A stretch of DNA of 64,000 bases, from NCBI GenBank assembly GCA_026770025.1, contig JAMXDE010000025.1:558001-622000 (forward strand). The letters run 5' to 3'. Below are positions 54,390 to 64,000 of the stretch, piece after piece; the stretch's first letter is position 1, and each line of letters starts with the position of its first letter. This stretch comes from Craspedostauros australis (lineage: Eukaryota > Bacillariophyta > Bacillariophyceae > Mastogloiales > Achnanthaceae). Made by a program: the position numbers and the translations under genes. The notes beneath the pieces were generated by a model that saw only the letters and a list, made by a program, of their open reading frames with translations, searched no databases and was not told the origin of the DNA.

Positions 54390-55724
54390 ATGGATGATTC
54401 GAGAAACAACGAGAGTCCCAGACTTGGGAAGCGGATGAAGAGCTGCCACGCACCTGTGGCAATTGGTGAAGATCGAGGCAGGGCTGTGGCGGATACTGTC
54501 CATCCGGTTCCCGCCAACGGCGACACTAACCTCATGGCCGCAGCTGCAGAAGCTTCAGAAGCTGCGGTGCGTCTCGCCGTCGATGCTGCCAGGGCCGGCA
54601 GACGCAGCACCAGCATGGACGCGCCGGTGCGCGTGTCGATGGATGAGTGGAAGTTGTTCATGCGGAATGCCAAGCGGTTGCCGTGTCTGCTCGAGTCCAT
54701 GAAACAGCACGAGATGGCGCAGATTGGTGACAGCATCATGATCAGCCGCAAGGAGACGCCGTGCATCGGCGAATACTGGGAGAGGTTCCTGCAGACGGAC
54801 GTTGTTTCCGTCTTCGTGCGAAAGACCATCGCGGTCGGTGACATGCCCATCGCGGATGACGTGAAGCGATACCTCGAGGACATCAACGCCCTCCTCGTCG
54901 CGTACAACAACAACGACACCAAGCGCGCCTTCTTCAAGCTGTCGCTGAATCTGCTTCCTTTCGTCAACAACGCCAACCTCAACAGCATCGCCCTCACCAA
55001 CATCCAGCAAATCGATGTACAATGCAGCATCGTCGTCGCCCACAGCGCGAAGCAGATCCGTCTCGCCAACTGCACGTTCGTGGATCATGGCAAGGCCCTG
55101 TGCCAGCACCTCATCAAGGCCGGCCGCGATGTGGAGACCCTGGACATTTCCAGATGCCCCAAGATCTACTACCGCAACAAGGTGCTGGAGCTTTCCAAGA
55201 TCCGCAGCTTCCGTCTCGGCCACATCCCCATCGCGATGGGCTGGATGGAAAGCGCCGCCAAGAACCGGCACATTCGCAAACTCGTCATCGCCGGTGTCAC
55301 CATTCGCAATGCTCGAGACTACGAGAGGACGCAGGCTCTCATCGCCACCACGAGTGCTCGCGAGCTGCGATTCTTCCACTGGTGTTTTCATGCAAGCCAC
55401 GACGAGGAGAACTGGATCCTGCAAGCGCTGCAACGCAACCACAATATCGAGTCTCTCAACCTTGTCGCAGCCATGACGCAATATGACTGGCAGCGCGATA
55501 TCGACCCTGTCCTGCGGCGCAACAAGCAACGCAACAAATGGCTGGATACCGTCCCGCACACGTCGCGCGATGACAATTGTCTTGCTGTGTTCGTCAAGGC
55601 GTTGCAACGCCATTCCGCACTGCGAGATGATTCGGAATACATCTTCGAGTCCTTGCGCAATGGCCATTTGCAGTTTCATGTGCTGGCATCCAGCAGACAG
55701 CGAATTGTGGGCAAGCAGCAGTAG
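54390..55724 (+). CDS. Leucine-rich-repeat-like host protein, 444 aa
   Basis: Single exon, ATG in the context caacATGG. The first ~75 residues are polar and Ala-rich with no domain. From about residue 200 to 380 the protein has irregular LRR-like strands (LNSIALTNIQQIDVQ, IRLANCTFVDHG, VETLDISRCPKIYY, IRSFRLGHIPI, IRKLVIAGVTI, ARELRFFHWCF, IESLNLVAAM), spaced about 22-30 residues as in RNI-like LRRs. Diatoms have many such divergent LRR proteins, often of unknown role in binding other proteins. No signal peptide or membrane segment is visible. Codon use is GC-rich and like the neighbouring host genes rather than the elements to the left. The specific function is unknown. Confidence 0.75.
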   Translation: MDDSRNNESPRLGKRMKSCHAPVAIGEDRGRAVADTVHPVPANGDTNLMAAAAEASEAAVRLAVDAARAGRRSTSMDAPVRVSMDEWKLFMRNAKRLPCLLESMKQHEMAQIGDSIMISRKETPCIGEYWERFLQTDVVSVFVRKTIAVGDMPIADDVKRYLEDINALLVAYNNNDTKRAFFKLSLNLLPFVNNANLNSIALTNIQQIDVQCSIVVAHSAKQIRLANCTFVDHGKALCQHLIKAGRDVETLDISRCPKIYYRNKVLELSKIRSFRLGHIPIAMGWMESAAKNRHIRKLVIAGVTIRNARDYERTQALIATTSARELRFFHWCFHASHDEENWILQALQRNHNIESLNLVAAMTQYDWQRDIDPVLRRNKQRNKWLDTVPHTSRDDNCLAVFVKALQRHSALRDDSEYIFESLRNGHLQFHVLASSRQRIVGKQQ

Positions 55725-57030
55725 CAAGAGCAACAGAAACATCCGTGACGGAGCAGCAATAGCAACGAAGGCGATCATAACAATAGATGGTATCATATCA
55801 TATCATAGTTCAGACCGGCGTCCGCGACCAAGCCACCATACAAGTACTACTTTATGGTAAGATACCATTGATGAGAGTGTCGAGAACGCATTGTCGGCAA
55901 GGCAAGATTGACGCAAGTTGAAGGCGGAGCGGTTCGAACTGCTCGATACGTGTGCATCGTCCTGTTCCATGAATTCCACCCTTGGTGGACACAATCACGA
56001 ACGTCACAAGAATCAAGTCGAAGGGGCAGTGATTGTGAGGCAACAGAGCACCAATGGATCGTGCGATGCATTAAAGTAGACCTCCCACAGAACAAAGAGG
56101 CACGAACGGACGCCCGAACTCGTTCTCTCCTCCCCAGCTTCCGCTCCGCAATCATCATCATTTCCTCTGTGATCCTCAGTCATTCACCTGCTGGCACCCA
56201 CGGCCGGACTATTTTGAGCGCTTCCATGCACAACACGAGGATCGTCGTCATCGTCAACGTGGTGCTGCCAACGTCGGCTGCCACAAGATACCCTCGATGC
56301 CACCGTTCAACCACCAAAACGAGTTGCACGGATTTCGTTCCAAACAAGACTTGCATCAGCGTTCTCATCAAAGAACTGGTTCCAGTAAGAATTCCGAACT
56401 TGGCAATTCCCATCACTGGAAGAATTCTGATTGGATGGATCGTGTCGCATCTGCAACAACCAGAATTCGAATTCGCCCTTGAGAAGAAACGATGACGTGT
56501 AACAACCAATCAACGCATCCCCAGAAAATGATCAGTTGGTCGTTGTCACAACGGAAGACACAAACCATCCGCGCCTCATCACAAAATGAAGGAGGCCACG
56601 CAAACATGAAGAACCAGAAGAAGAAGAATGAAGCACCATCCATCACGTGTGTGGAGATGAGACAGAAGAAGAAAAGAGGAGAGACTGACCTCCGATGATG
56701 AGCACAAAACCGCAAGAGACGAGCAAACAATCGTCATTCTCTTTTCAAAACAACAGTAGTAGCAGCAGCAGCAGGTCCAGCAGCAACATCCATCGAAATC
56801 GGCATCCCAGTGGTTCGATTTATCGCACAATACGCAAGCAGAGCGCTCGCAAAACGGTTTTTAACTCCGTCCCATCACACGCTGCGATCACGAAGCACCA
56901 CATTGTGCATCTGTTGTTCTGTGCAACGACTCTTCTGTGCTCATAACTTTCAGATCGCATCACTCAACACAAGCCACAACAACAAGCAACACCAACCAAC
57001 ACCATCATCCATCTATAACCCTTGATCACA
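55725..57030. other. Intergenic region and 5' leader without a supported gene
   Basis: 1.3 kb between two plus-strand genes. A 195-codon frame at 55,908-56,495 has no recognisable motif. Short microsatellites occur (atcat near 55,795, agcagcagc near 56,763). The final ~90 bp (caacaccaaccaacaccatc...) is A/C-rich, like other leaders here. Confidence 0.6.
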
Positions 57031-59394
57031 ATGGTCCGATTCCAAAGCATCGGCTGCGCCATCGCGCTGGCAGCATCGTCCTCGTTGGTCACCTTCACGG
57101 CCGCATTTGTGCCACACGCGCAGCCGTTTGGTTTGCATGCCTCCACCAACCAAAAGAGATCAATAAGGCTCAACCTCGCCGGACGCCAACCCAAGGAGGA
57201 CAACAACCTCTCGACGGTCGATTCGTGGGAGCCCACGTCGTGCGAACCCGATGAAGCACGCCTCATCGTCATCCAGATCACCGATGTCTACACGCTCGAG
57301 AACTTTGCGTCGCTCAAGACCATGATCGAAGACATCAAGGCCAAATCGCAAGGTGCCAAGGTCGTCTCCATGTTGACGGGAGACTTCCTCGCACCGTACC
57401 TGCTGTCGTCGGTCGATCGCGGTGCTGGCATGATGAAGGCGCTGGCATCGACGCCCATCGACTACGTGTGCTGGGGCAACCATGAGGTGAGTCATCGATG
57501 CGGTGGTGTTTGTGATAGTTGTGTTGCGTACAACTATGGTTGCCTGTCCGTTTCAACGGCGTTGCGTCATACCATTCCATTCTTCAACAACCCTGCAATC
57601 GCGCGCTTCGCACATATTCACCACCATCACTCATACATCCATTCATCCTTCCGTCACTCCATGCACGTCCACTCACGCCCACTCTATCACCTCCGACCAT
57701 TAACCGTCAATCCCATCCACCATATCCAGGCTGACATCGCTCACAACATCGTGTGCCGTCACGTGCAGGAATATCCAGGCATCTGGCTCAACTCGAACAT
57801 GCTCGACCATGACGCCATGGAGCACCAGCAGGAGTTCGACATCCTCGACATCGAATCGCCCAACGGATCCAACAAGCGTCAGCTCGGACTCATCTCAGTC
57901 CTGTCCGACGATCCAAAGCTGTACCAGCACTTCCCATCGCCAGGCGCATTCGGTGGTGCCACGATAACTGACCCTTGGGGCGCCCTGCGCAAGTACCAGG
58001 CCCTCCTCGAAGGTCCCGAGCACAACGTCGACATGATCCTGCCGCTGCAGCATCTCTACGTCCCGGATGATCACAAGACATGCCGCGAATTCGACTTCCC
58101 CGTCATCCTATCGGGACATGACCACCATCTCGTCGATGAGATCGTCGAGGGCACGCGGCTGCTCAAGCCAGGCATGGACGCCATCCACGCCACCGTGCTG
58201 GAGATGACGTGGCCCACCGCAGAGACGGACGGCAAGGATCCCAGCATCCATGCCACCTTCCTCAAAACGGCAGACTACGAACCCTGCGAAACCCTCATCC
58301 AAGAAACCGAAGAGGCCTACGACGTGCTGGCGCCGTTGCGCAACACGCAGCTCGCCGAGGTCCCACCTAACTTTGAACCACTCACATCCACCAACGCCAG
58401 AGGCGAAGTCTGCAGCATGGGACAGTACATCTGCACGCTGCTGCGATCGTCGCTCAATTCGCAGTGCTCGCCCGCCAACGGCAACCAGCACAAGTCCATC
58501 GACGCCGTCGTACTCATGGGCGGCAACATCCGCGGTGGAACCGATTATCCTGCCGGTTCCTTCTTCTCGCTCGAAGCGCTCGAGGCCGAGGTGAAGCCCG
58601 ATGAAGTGATTGGAGTTGTGGAGATGCCGGGTTGGGTCCTGGCCAAGGGCATTGAGGAGACGCACGCTGGCGATCCCATCCCCGGATGGATGCAGTACGA
58701 TGTCGGCGTCATGGAGGAGCAGATGCAATTCGAAACGCTTTCGGAAGATGCCTCCAGACTCGTCACGGAAACCAGAAATGTCGTCACGCAGATCCGCGGA
58801 CTTCCCGTCGATGCCAACCGCAAATACCGCGTCGCCACCAAGATCGGCGATCTGACCAACGGACAATCGCCGACGTGGACCGAATACTTCCGCTCCAATC
58901 CGCAGGAGCTGCCACCCAAGGGTTCCTACATCAACATCCACGCTCAGCTCATGCAGTACTTTGCCCGCATCCTGTGGCGCGGGCTGTGGGAAGGCGTCTC
59001 GCGCGAACTCGAAAAGGTCTGCGCGGAAGATGAGGACTACGATGAGGACGAGGATGCTTGCGAGATCGTCTACGATCCCCGCGCTCGTTTGGACCTGCTC
59101 GACGACGACAACGACGGCGTGATTTCCGTCAGCGATATACAGAAAGCTTTGGAGAGTGTGCTGGGATTGTCGGTGCACGACTCCGAGCGCATGCTGGCGC
59201 GCTTCGTCCATTCCTACGCCGACACCAACGGAGATGGTAAGGTGACCATCTACGATCTGCGCATCTTTGCCGAAGAAATGGGGGAGGTCTACGAGAATGA
59301 TGACACGTGGCGACAGGAGCTGCCGCAGCGGGAGATTCCGACCGAACCAACATCCGTCGGCAGCGACGAGCTGGAGGCAACGTTGATGATATAG
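57031..59394 (+). CDS. 5'-nucleotidase-like metallophosphatase with EF-hands, probably plastid-targeted
   Basis: Two exons: 57,031-57,486 and 57,730-59,394 (intron GTGAGT...CCAG, 243 bp), giving ~706 residues. The ATG at 57,031 sits in cacaATGG. Residues 1-25 are a signal peptide followed by AAFVP, the phenylalanine-type motif of diatom plastid preproteins. The metallophosphoesterase fold shows QITDVYTLENF (~85), TGDFLAP (~119), GNHE at the exon junction (~150) and ILSGHDHH. The 5'-nucleotidase C-terminal domain shows MGGNIRGGTDYPAGSFF. Two canonical EF-hand loops end the protein (DDDNDGVISVSD and DTNGDGKVTIYD). The family hydrolyses nucleoside monophosphates or other phosphoesters using a dinuclear metal centre. 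Calcium regulation is inferred from the EF-hands. The substrate cannot be told. The stop lies only 133 bp from the end of the convergent gene. Confidence 0.87.
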   Translation: MVRFQSIGCAIALAASSSLVTFTAAFVPHAQPFGLHASTNQKRSIRLNLAGRQPKEDNNLSTVDSWEPTSCEPDEARLIVIQITDVYTLENFASLKTMIEDIKAKSQGAKVVSMLTGDFLAPYLLSSVDRGAGMMKALASTPIDYVCWGNHEVSHRCGGVCDSCVAYNYGCLSVSTALRHTIPFFNNPAIARFAHIHHHHSYIHSSFRHSMHVHSRPLYHLRPLTVNPIHHIQADIAHNIVCRHVQEYPGIWLNSNMLDHDAMEHQQEFDILDIESPNGSNKRQLGLISVLSDDPKLYQHFPSPGAFGGATITDPWGALRKYQALLEGPEHNVDMILPLQHLYVPDDHKTCREFDFPVILSGHDHHLVDEIVEGTRLLKPGMDAIHATVLEMTWPTAETDGKDPSIHATFLKTADYEPCETLIQETEEAYDVLAPLRNTQLAEVPPNFEPLTSTNARGEVCSMGQYICTLLRSSLNSQCSPANGNQHKSIDAVVLMGGNIRGGTDYPAGSFFSLEALEAEVKPDEVIGVVEMPGWVLAKGIEETHAGDPIPGWMQYDVGVMEEQMQFETLSEDASRLVTETRNVVTQIRGLPVDANRKYRVATKIGDLTNGQSPTWTEYFRSNPQELPPKGSYINIHAQLMQYFARILWRGLWEGVSRELEKVCAEDEDYDEDEDACEIVYDPRARLDLLDDDNDGVISVSDIQKALESVLGLSVHDSERMLARFVHSYADTNGDGKVTIYDLRIFAEEMGEVYENDDTWRQELPQREIPTEPTSVGSDELEATLMI

Positions 59395-59527
59395 TCATGG
59401 CGCACACAGCCAACAGGGCTATTTTGAGTAATAACAATACTGTAGGACTTTGTAGACATAGACTCAGGATTGATACACTAGTGTGGCAGAGTATATAGTA
59501 CATGTGTATGTGAAGCTAACGCCGCCG

Positions 59528-61690
59528 CTAACGACGCCCGCTGCACATGGCCGTGCCTCCGAAGGAATCGGACTGTTCATCGTAAATACTGCATGGGATC
59601 TTGCGTTGACGTATGGTGGACTTGATCGTGTTGCACAACACGGCAGGACCGCAGAAGTAGGCGCCAGGAGACTGCGCATCTGCAAGGCACTGCAAAACGT
59701 CATCGATCGGCGGCCGGCCGTTGCGTAACTGCACAATCTGCGGAACTTGGTCGATCTGCGGCACGTTGCCCACGCATTCAAACGGATGCTCTCGCTTCGC
59801 CGCCACCAGCATGCCCGCCATGGGCAATGCCACGAGCAACAGAAGCATGCCGACAATGTAGGTGCGGGCCAAGACGACCTCATGGTTGTCGGCAATGAAA
59901 GCGCGATAGATCCACCAGTGCAATCCAAACGCAGCGATGGCGATGGCGGCGTAGATGAAGGCATTGCGGGTGCTGCCGATCTTCAACAGCGGTTGCTTCC
60001 AACCATGGCCAGACTCTTCGAAGGTGCGCGTGATGTTGTCGTTTGGGGGTGCGGCCCAGCTGTTGTGCTCATGCGGTCGGCGCGATGTGATGTGAGCGAT
60101 GATCTCGAACTTGGATTCGCACGTGAACCAACCCAGGTACTCTTGACAGACGTACCGAACCAAGTCTTCCTCGCGACAGTACCAATGCAACGTGACTTGC
60201 TTGTTGGCAGTGTCGTCGTTGGATGTGGTGAGCTCGTCATGCAGCGATCGCAGGAAGTCCAAGAATGGGACGATCCCAACACCACCGGCGATCAACAGGA
60301 TGGAATCATGATGATGCAACGCGGTGGAATGCCATCGATACTCGGCAGGATAGATGCCATCGACCAGCACGACAGGCGCCGCGCTCGTTGTCGTTGCCTC
60401 TTCATCTTGAAAGTCCTCCTCATCCTGCGGCGACGCCAAAAGCCGATCGCGCAGTGCCGTCGTGAACTGGCCTGTCGCACGGATCAGCAGAACGATTTCA
60501 TCGTTGGCATCGTGCAGGATGGAGAAGGGATGCCATATCGTGGATATATGCGGCACGCGCAGTTTGCAAACGCCACCGTAGCGCATCGCAGCACGTGACG
60601 ACGATGATCGCCGCAACCGCAGTGCGTAACATCCGCTGTGCCCAATCGATGTGATGGCGACAATGTTACCGCCATGCAGGCATTGTTGCGTCCACACGGG
60701 CACGGCGCTGATCAAGTAACAGGCAATGCCGGGCAACAGGTACAGCACAATGAAGCTGTAGTGCGCAATGCCGAACAAGAGCATGATCCATGCCATGGGG
60801 ATGTGCACGACGTAGAAGAGGCGGTACATGCGGTTGCGCACGAAGGGGATGCTCGTGATGGCCAGGATGATGAAGGCCACGCCCGAGATGAGGCCTGTGA
60901 AGTTCCTCCAATAACGGTGGCAGTCGATGTAGTGGTCGACATCGTCGTGCAAACCTTCATACCCCAGCACGCCAACCGTCCAGCACGATGATGGGGGAAT
61001 CATGAGTTCCCAAAAGTCATCCCAGAGACCAGCATATTCCCCGCGGCCCACCGCCCCGAAATCGACCGAGGACAGCACGCCGTGGATCATCGTGAAGACA
61101 AACGACATCCACCCGGCCACACGATGCATCGCCAACGCCTGCGAGAAGGAGATGTGCGCAAAGTGCAGCACGGGCGAATGTTTCGTGACAGGAATGAGGA
61201 AGAAGGCCAGGGTGATGCAGGCCCCGGCTCCAGCTTGCGTGCCCAGGTACTCCAATCGCAGTTCCCACATCGGCAAACCCGGATTCAGTTGTGCCAACGG
61301 CAAGGCCTGTGGCAGGACGGTGGCCAGCAGCGCCGGAATGCCGACGACACCCAACGTCCATGCGGTGACGTTGGGATCGCCGGTGCGCGTGGTGTGGGTT
61401 GGGTGCGTGAAGTACGCGAGGACAGAGATAAGACACAGTGGCAGGGCGAATCCCATCAGCAGGAGATTGTCGTGGCTGCCCAGCAGATCTTGCACGATGT
61501 CGCACGTATCATTGCAGCCCGTGATGAAGAACGGCACCTCCAGCTGTGTATGATCGTCATCACGACGACGTCCCGTGCCGAATCGCAAATGCGAAAAGCA
61601 GAAGAGATTGAGGGACATGAAGAGGATGGTGCTGACGAACAAGACAGTGGACCACATCCTCGTGATTCGTTGGATGCCTGAGGAAGTCAT
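59528..61690 (-). CDS. Ferric reductase/NADPH oxidase-like flavocytochrome, 720 aa
   Basis: Single exon from ATG at 61,690. An N-terminal helix is followed by about six more hydrophobic segments in the first ~345 residues. His residues in the ferric-reductase transmembrane region (ALAMHRVAGW, TMIHGVL, FYVVHIPMAW, GIAHYSF) are placed to hold two hemes. The C-terminal half is cytosolic: HPFSI for FAD binding, LLIAGGVGIVPFLDF for the NAD(P)H domain, and YFCGPAVL near the end. An extra hydrophobic pair (FIYAAIAIAAFGLHWWIYR and YIVGMLLLLVALPMAGMLV) interrupts the NAD domain, as in some algal and fungal FRE proteins. It moves electrons from NAD(P)H across the membrane to ferric chelates or oxygen. 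No EF-hand is present, so ferric reductase is favoured over a Ca-regulated NOX. Confidence 0.85.
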   Translation of the reverse strand: MTSSGIQRITRMWSTVLFVSTILFMSLNLFCFSHLRFGTGRRRDDDHTQLEVPFFITGCNDTCDIVQDLLGSHDNLLLMGFALPLCLISVLAYFTHPTHTTRTGDPNVTAWTLGVVGIPALLATVLPQALPLAQLNPGLPMWELRLEYLGTQAGAGACITLAFFLIPVTKHSPVLHFAHISFSQALAMHRVAGWMSFVFTMIHGVLSSVDFGAVGRGEYAGLWDDFWELMIPPSSCWTVGVLGYEGLHDDVDHYIDCHRYWRNFTGLISGVAFIILAITSIPFVRNRMYRLFYVVHIPMAWIMLLFGIAHYSFIVLYLLPGIACYLISAVPVWTQQCLHGGNIVAITSIGHSGCYALRLRRSSSSRAAMRYGGVCKLRVPHISTIWHPFSILHDANDEIVLLIRATGQFTTALRDRLLASPQDEEDFQDEEATTTSAAPVVLVDGIYPAEYRWHSTALHHHDSILLIAGGVGIVPFLDFLRSLHDELTTSNDDTANKQVTLHWYCREEDLVRYVCQEYLGWFTCESKFEIIAHITSRRPHEHNSWAAPPNDNITRTFEESGHGWKQPLLKIGSTRNAFIYAAIAIAAFGLHWWIYRAFIADNHEVVLARTYIVGMLLLLVALPMAGMLVAAKREHPFECVGNVPQIDQVPQIVQLRNGRPPIDDVLQCLADAQSPGAYFCGPAVLCNTIKSTIRQRKIPCSIYDEQSDSFGGTAMCSGRR

Positions 61691-62493
61691 GATGTCTGTG
61701 ATGGTAGAGCGGAGTCGTTTGTGGATCAGCTGTGCTTGGTGATTCCAAGGTGATCATTCCCTTGTGTCCAGAGAGTCTATAGTGGACAGATGCAGACTTC
61801 CGTTGATGGCGATGACGTTATGGGACGAGGTTTGGAAGGAAGTGGACAGGTGTGTAGGCCAAAGATGCTGAGCGAATTGTGTGGCACGAACACACACTTC
61901 CATTCGATCCAGCAAACGCTCTGAAAGCGTGGATACAGTGCCTATGAGTCAACGCAAAGATCCAACGATGCATCCATCTCGTTGGTGTTGCCGTTGCATG
62001 AACGGCCGAAGCGTGCGAGTGTGATTTGGTGGAGGCTCTTCTCCCATGAACTGTTCTCCGTAGGCTGATGTGCACGACATCGCAACAAAACATGAAAACG
62101 CATCTCTCACAACATTTTGTGAAGGGCTCTGCTCAGTGACACAAAAAGAAGTGGGCGAAGCACGTGATTGGCGTGTGTTGGCACGCGAATGACAAGGCGC
62201 ATCATCCATTCGTGGACTGTTCGTGACTAACTTCGAAGTTCGACCAGAATGACTAAACTCAACTTCGCGCCAAAACGACAGCATCGCCAAACTTGACACC
62301 ACAACCGAAACAACGAAAACAACACAGCACAAGAAGCAACAACAACAAAGACCATAAATCGCAATCCAAACCCAAACCATTCTTCATTGCGCTTCCATTT
62401 CACAAACAGCAACGTTGATCAACCAAGCAGACAACCAGCAACTGTCCACCCATCAAATCAAATCAAACCAAATCAATTCAAAGAACGACGACA
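61691..62493. promoter_or_regulatory. Divergent intergenic region between the ferric reductase and RPA3 genes
   Basis: An 803-bp region serving as the promoter of both genes. No clear TATA box. An A/C-rich leader (aatcaaatcaaaccaaatca) precedes the RPA3 ATG. No coding signal. Confidence 0.55.
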
Positions 62494-63011
62494 ATGGCTG
62501 ACGGAGTATACCCGCGCGTCGACAAGGCAATGCTGGAAACGGGACAGTACACCGAGAGTCTGGTGTCGCTCGTGGGCACCGTCGCTGCAGGCGGCACCAA
62601 GGAGCAGGTTCAGCTCAACGCGTCGGATGGTGCAGCAGTCTTTCTCGATACCACGCAGGTGGAGACGCCGTTGTGCGAAGTCGCACCAGAGATGGTGCTC
62701 GAGATCATTGGGCACGTGCAGGCAGATGGTTCCGTTATGGTGAGTGCGCTTGTTCGTTGCCTGACCAGTGCGTTGTGTTGTGTTGTGTTGTGTTGTGTTC
62801 ACACATATCCTCCTCCACTCACACGCTAATGCAATATTCTATTATGCACAATATCGTCCGCTTTCTCCAAAACTATAACATTTCCTTCCGCTCAATTCAG
62901 GCTTTCGTCTCGCGGGAACTCGGCACGGACATGGATCTCGTGGTGTACAACAAGATGATCAAGTTGCAGATGGATCCTGCCTATGCCGCATGCTTTGTCG
63001 CCTCCACGTGA
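62494..63011 (+). CDS. RPA3: Replication protein A 14-kDa subunit (RPA3-like), two exons
   Basis: Exon 1 (62,494-62,739) and exon 2 (62,901-63,011) flank a 161-bp intron (GTGAGT...TTCAG) containing tgttg repeats. The spliced protein is 118 residues: MADGVYPRVDKAMLETGQYT..., joined DGSVM-AFVSRELGTDMDLVVYNKMIKL. The length, the start with RVxxxML, the central LVGTV...LNASDG and the end DLxxYNxMIKL fit the Rfa3/RPA14 OB-fold family. This is the smallest subunit of the heterotrimeric ssDNA-binding protein used in nuclear DNA replication and repair. It converges on the next gene, with 179 bp between stops. Confident in the family, slightly less so in orthology. Confidence 0.82.
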
Positions 63012-63190
63012 GGCAATTCAGTGAATCGAATCAAACGGAATGGAACGGAATCAAGCGACATCCAGGGAAGAACGAAGACTGCTTGTAACACTACTTTAGA
63101 CACACAAAGACACTGAAATGAATACATCAACGACTCTATCGTGTATGATTATAAAAGGATGATTGCGCTCGAAGACAGTTGGTCGTTACA

Positions 63191-64000
63191 TTACATGTCG
63201 TCGCGATCATGCTCCATCTCCAGCAACTCCAGAAAGTCCGCACCTCTTGGAATGATGGCATAATGATTCAACAATGGATGCGAGGTGTAGTAATGCGTCT
63301 TGATGTGGTCCATTTTCACCGTCTCCTTCACACCCGGCATCTGGTAAATCTCGCGACAGTAGTTCAGCATGGACGGCGTCTGCGCCACGCTGCGCGTGTT
63401 CGTCTTGAAGTACACGGCGTACACTTCATCGAACCGCACCAACGTCGTGAACAACCGGATGTCCGCCTCCGTGAAGACGTCGCCCGCGATGTAGCGCTGC
63501 TTTTGCAGGATACCATCGACACGATCGAACGCCTGCGTCAGTTCTTCAATGGCCGTGTCGTACGCTTCCTGCGACTTGGCGAATCCGCAACGGTAAACGC
63601 CGTTGTTGAGACTTGGATAGATCCACGCGTTGACGGCATCGATCGCGTCCTGCAGATGCGGCGGATAGAGGTCGGGGCAATCAGTCTTGGCGTCGAATTC
63701 CGAATTCAGCATGCGCACGATATCGGCCGACTCGTTGCTGACGATGGTCTCGCGGTGCGTGTCCCACAAGATGGGGACCGTGTACTTGCCTTCCGTGTCG
63801 CCGGCGCGTTCGTAGATCTCGCGCACCGATTTGGCGTCAGCGGAATCATCGAACATCCAGCCGCGATGGTCATCGGATCCAGTCTGTTGCCAGGTGGGGA
63901 GCACGGCCGTGACGCTGATGTCGTCTTGCAATCCCTTCAGAGCGCGCACGATCATCGTGCGATGCGCCCAAGGGCAGGCGTGCGAGATGTACAAGTGGTA
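63191..64000 (-). CDS. Glutathionyl-hydroquinone reductase-type glutathione transferase (partial)
   Basis: The frame runs 267+ residues and continues past the window edge, so the N-terminus is missing. The visible start YHLYISHACPWAHRTMIV is the thioredoxin-fold active site, with the catalytic Cys in the CPWAHR motif that marks the Xi-class/ECM4-YqjG family. VPILWD (cis-Pro) and SNESADIVRML (glutathione gamma-glutamyl binding) follow, then the all-helical C-terminal domain (NNGVYRCGFAKSQEAYD, IAGDVFTEADIRLFTTLVRFDEVY). These enzymes reduce glutathionyl-quinones using glutathione in the cytosol or an organelle. Any targeting signal lies outside the window. All visible conserved motifs are intact. 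Confidence 0.88.
   Translation of the reverse strand, partial: YHLYISHACPWAHRTMIVRALKGLQDDISVTAVLPTWQQTGSDDHRGWMFDDSADAKSVREIYERAGDTEGKYTVPILWDTHRETIVSNESADIVRMLNSEFDAKTDCPDLYPPHLQDAIDAVNAWIYPSLNNGVYRCGFAKSQEAYDTAIEELTQAFDRVDGILQKQRYIAGDVFTEADIRLFTTLVRFDEVYAVYFKTNTRSVAQTPSMLNYCREIYQMPGVKETVKMDHIKTHYYTSHPLLNHYAIIPRGADFLELLEMEHDRDDM

Noticed and set aside
54080-54397. 105-residue ORF with a hydrophobic C-terminus overlapping the LRR-like gene start
   Set aside because: It runs through caacaac microsatellites and ends seven bases into the next gene. It could be an upstream ORF, but nothing supports a product.
54555-55796. 413-residue minus-strand ORF opposite the LRR-like gene
   Set aside because: It is a shadow of the plus-strand gene with no motif of its own.
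55908-56495. 195-residue ORF between two host genes
   Set aside because: No domain, poor amino-acid composition and no conserved feature. It lies in probable leader or intergenic DNA.
58108-59211. 367-residue minus-strand ORF opposite the 5'-nucleotidase-like gene
   Set aside because: It is antisense to a clearly coding exon with canonical motifs, and GC-rich codon bias keeps the opposite strand open.

Overview
The window is eukaryotic nuclear DNA, most likely from a diatom or a close stramenopile relative. Three things point there: short GT-AG introns, a signal peptide followed by an AAFVP motif on a 5'-nucleotidase-like protein (the plastid-import signature of diatoms), and a Copia element of the kind common in diatom genomes. 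The species cannot be named from the sequence.

The window has two parts. Roughly 1-53,780 is a dense nest of transposable elements, and 54,390-64,000 is an island of compact host genes.

THE NEST. It resolves because most target-site duplications (TSDs) can be read. (1) A full-length minus-strand LINE occupies 571-30,179 with a 16-bp TSD and a triplet-repeat tail. Without its guests it is about 8.8 kb, with overlapping ORF1 and ORF2. (2) A young Copia element (Copia-1, 6,336-14,190) sits in LINE ORF2. (3) A PIF/Harbinger element (Harb-1, 17,132-30,093) sits in the 120-nt LINE 5' leader, 38 bp upstream of ORF1. (4) A second, internally broken Copia element (Copia-2, 20,327-27,245) with apparently identical 961-bp LTRs sits inside Harb-1. 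Immediately to the right, (5) a Tc1/mariner-type element X (30,201-47,721) with 51-bp terminal inverted repeats carries a 900-aa transposase. It is itself split near its left end by (6) a second Harbinger element (Harb-2, 30,281-41,226). (7) A decayed, deleted second copy of X (X-B, about 48,575-52,640) contains (8) a 5'-truncated LINE fragment with a 20-bp TSD. Two matching arrays of four 40-bp units lie at 48.1 kb and 53.6 kb.

Harb-1 and Harb-2 share one architecture: a spliced DDE transposase gene, and divergent from it a second spliced gene for a large partner protein of a family I do not recognise. In Harb-1 the heptamer TGTCGGA occurs twice in each end and repeatedly in the region between the two genes. 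In Harb-2 the equivalent region has grown into several kilobases of minisatellites.

THE GENE ISLAND. A leucine-rich-repeat-like protein (+), a probably plastid-targeted EF-hand 5'-nucleotidase-like metallophosphatase (+), a ferric reductase/NADPH-oxidase-like membrane flavocytochrome (-), the small RPA3-like subunit of replication protein A (+) and a glutathionyl-hydroquinone-reductase-type glutathione transferase (-, cut by the window end) are closely packed with no recognisable transposon between them. I see no shared pathway among the five.
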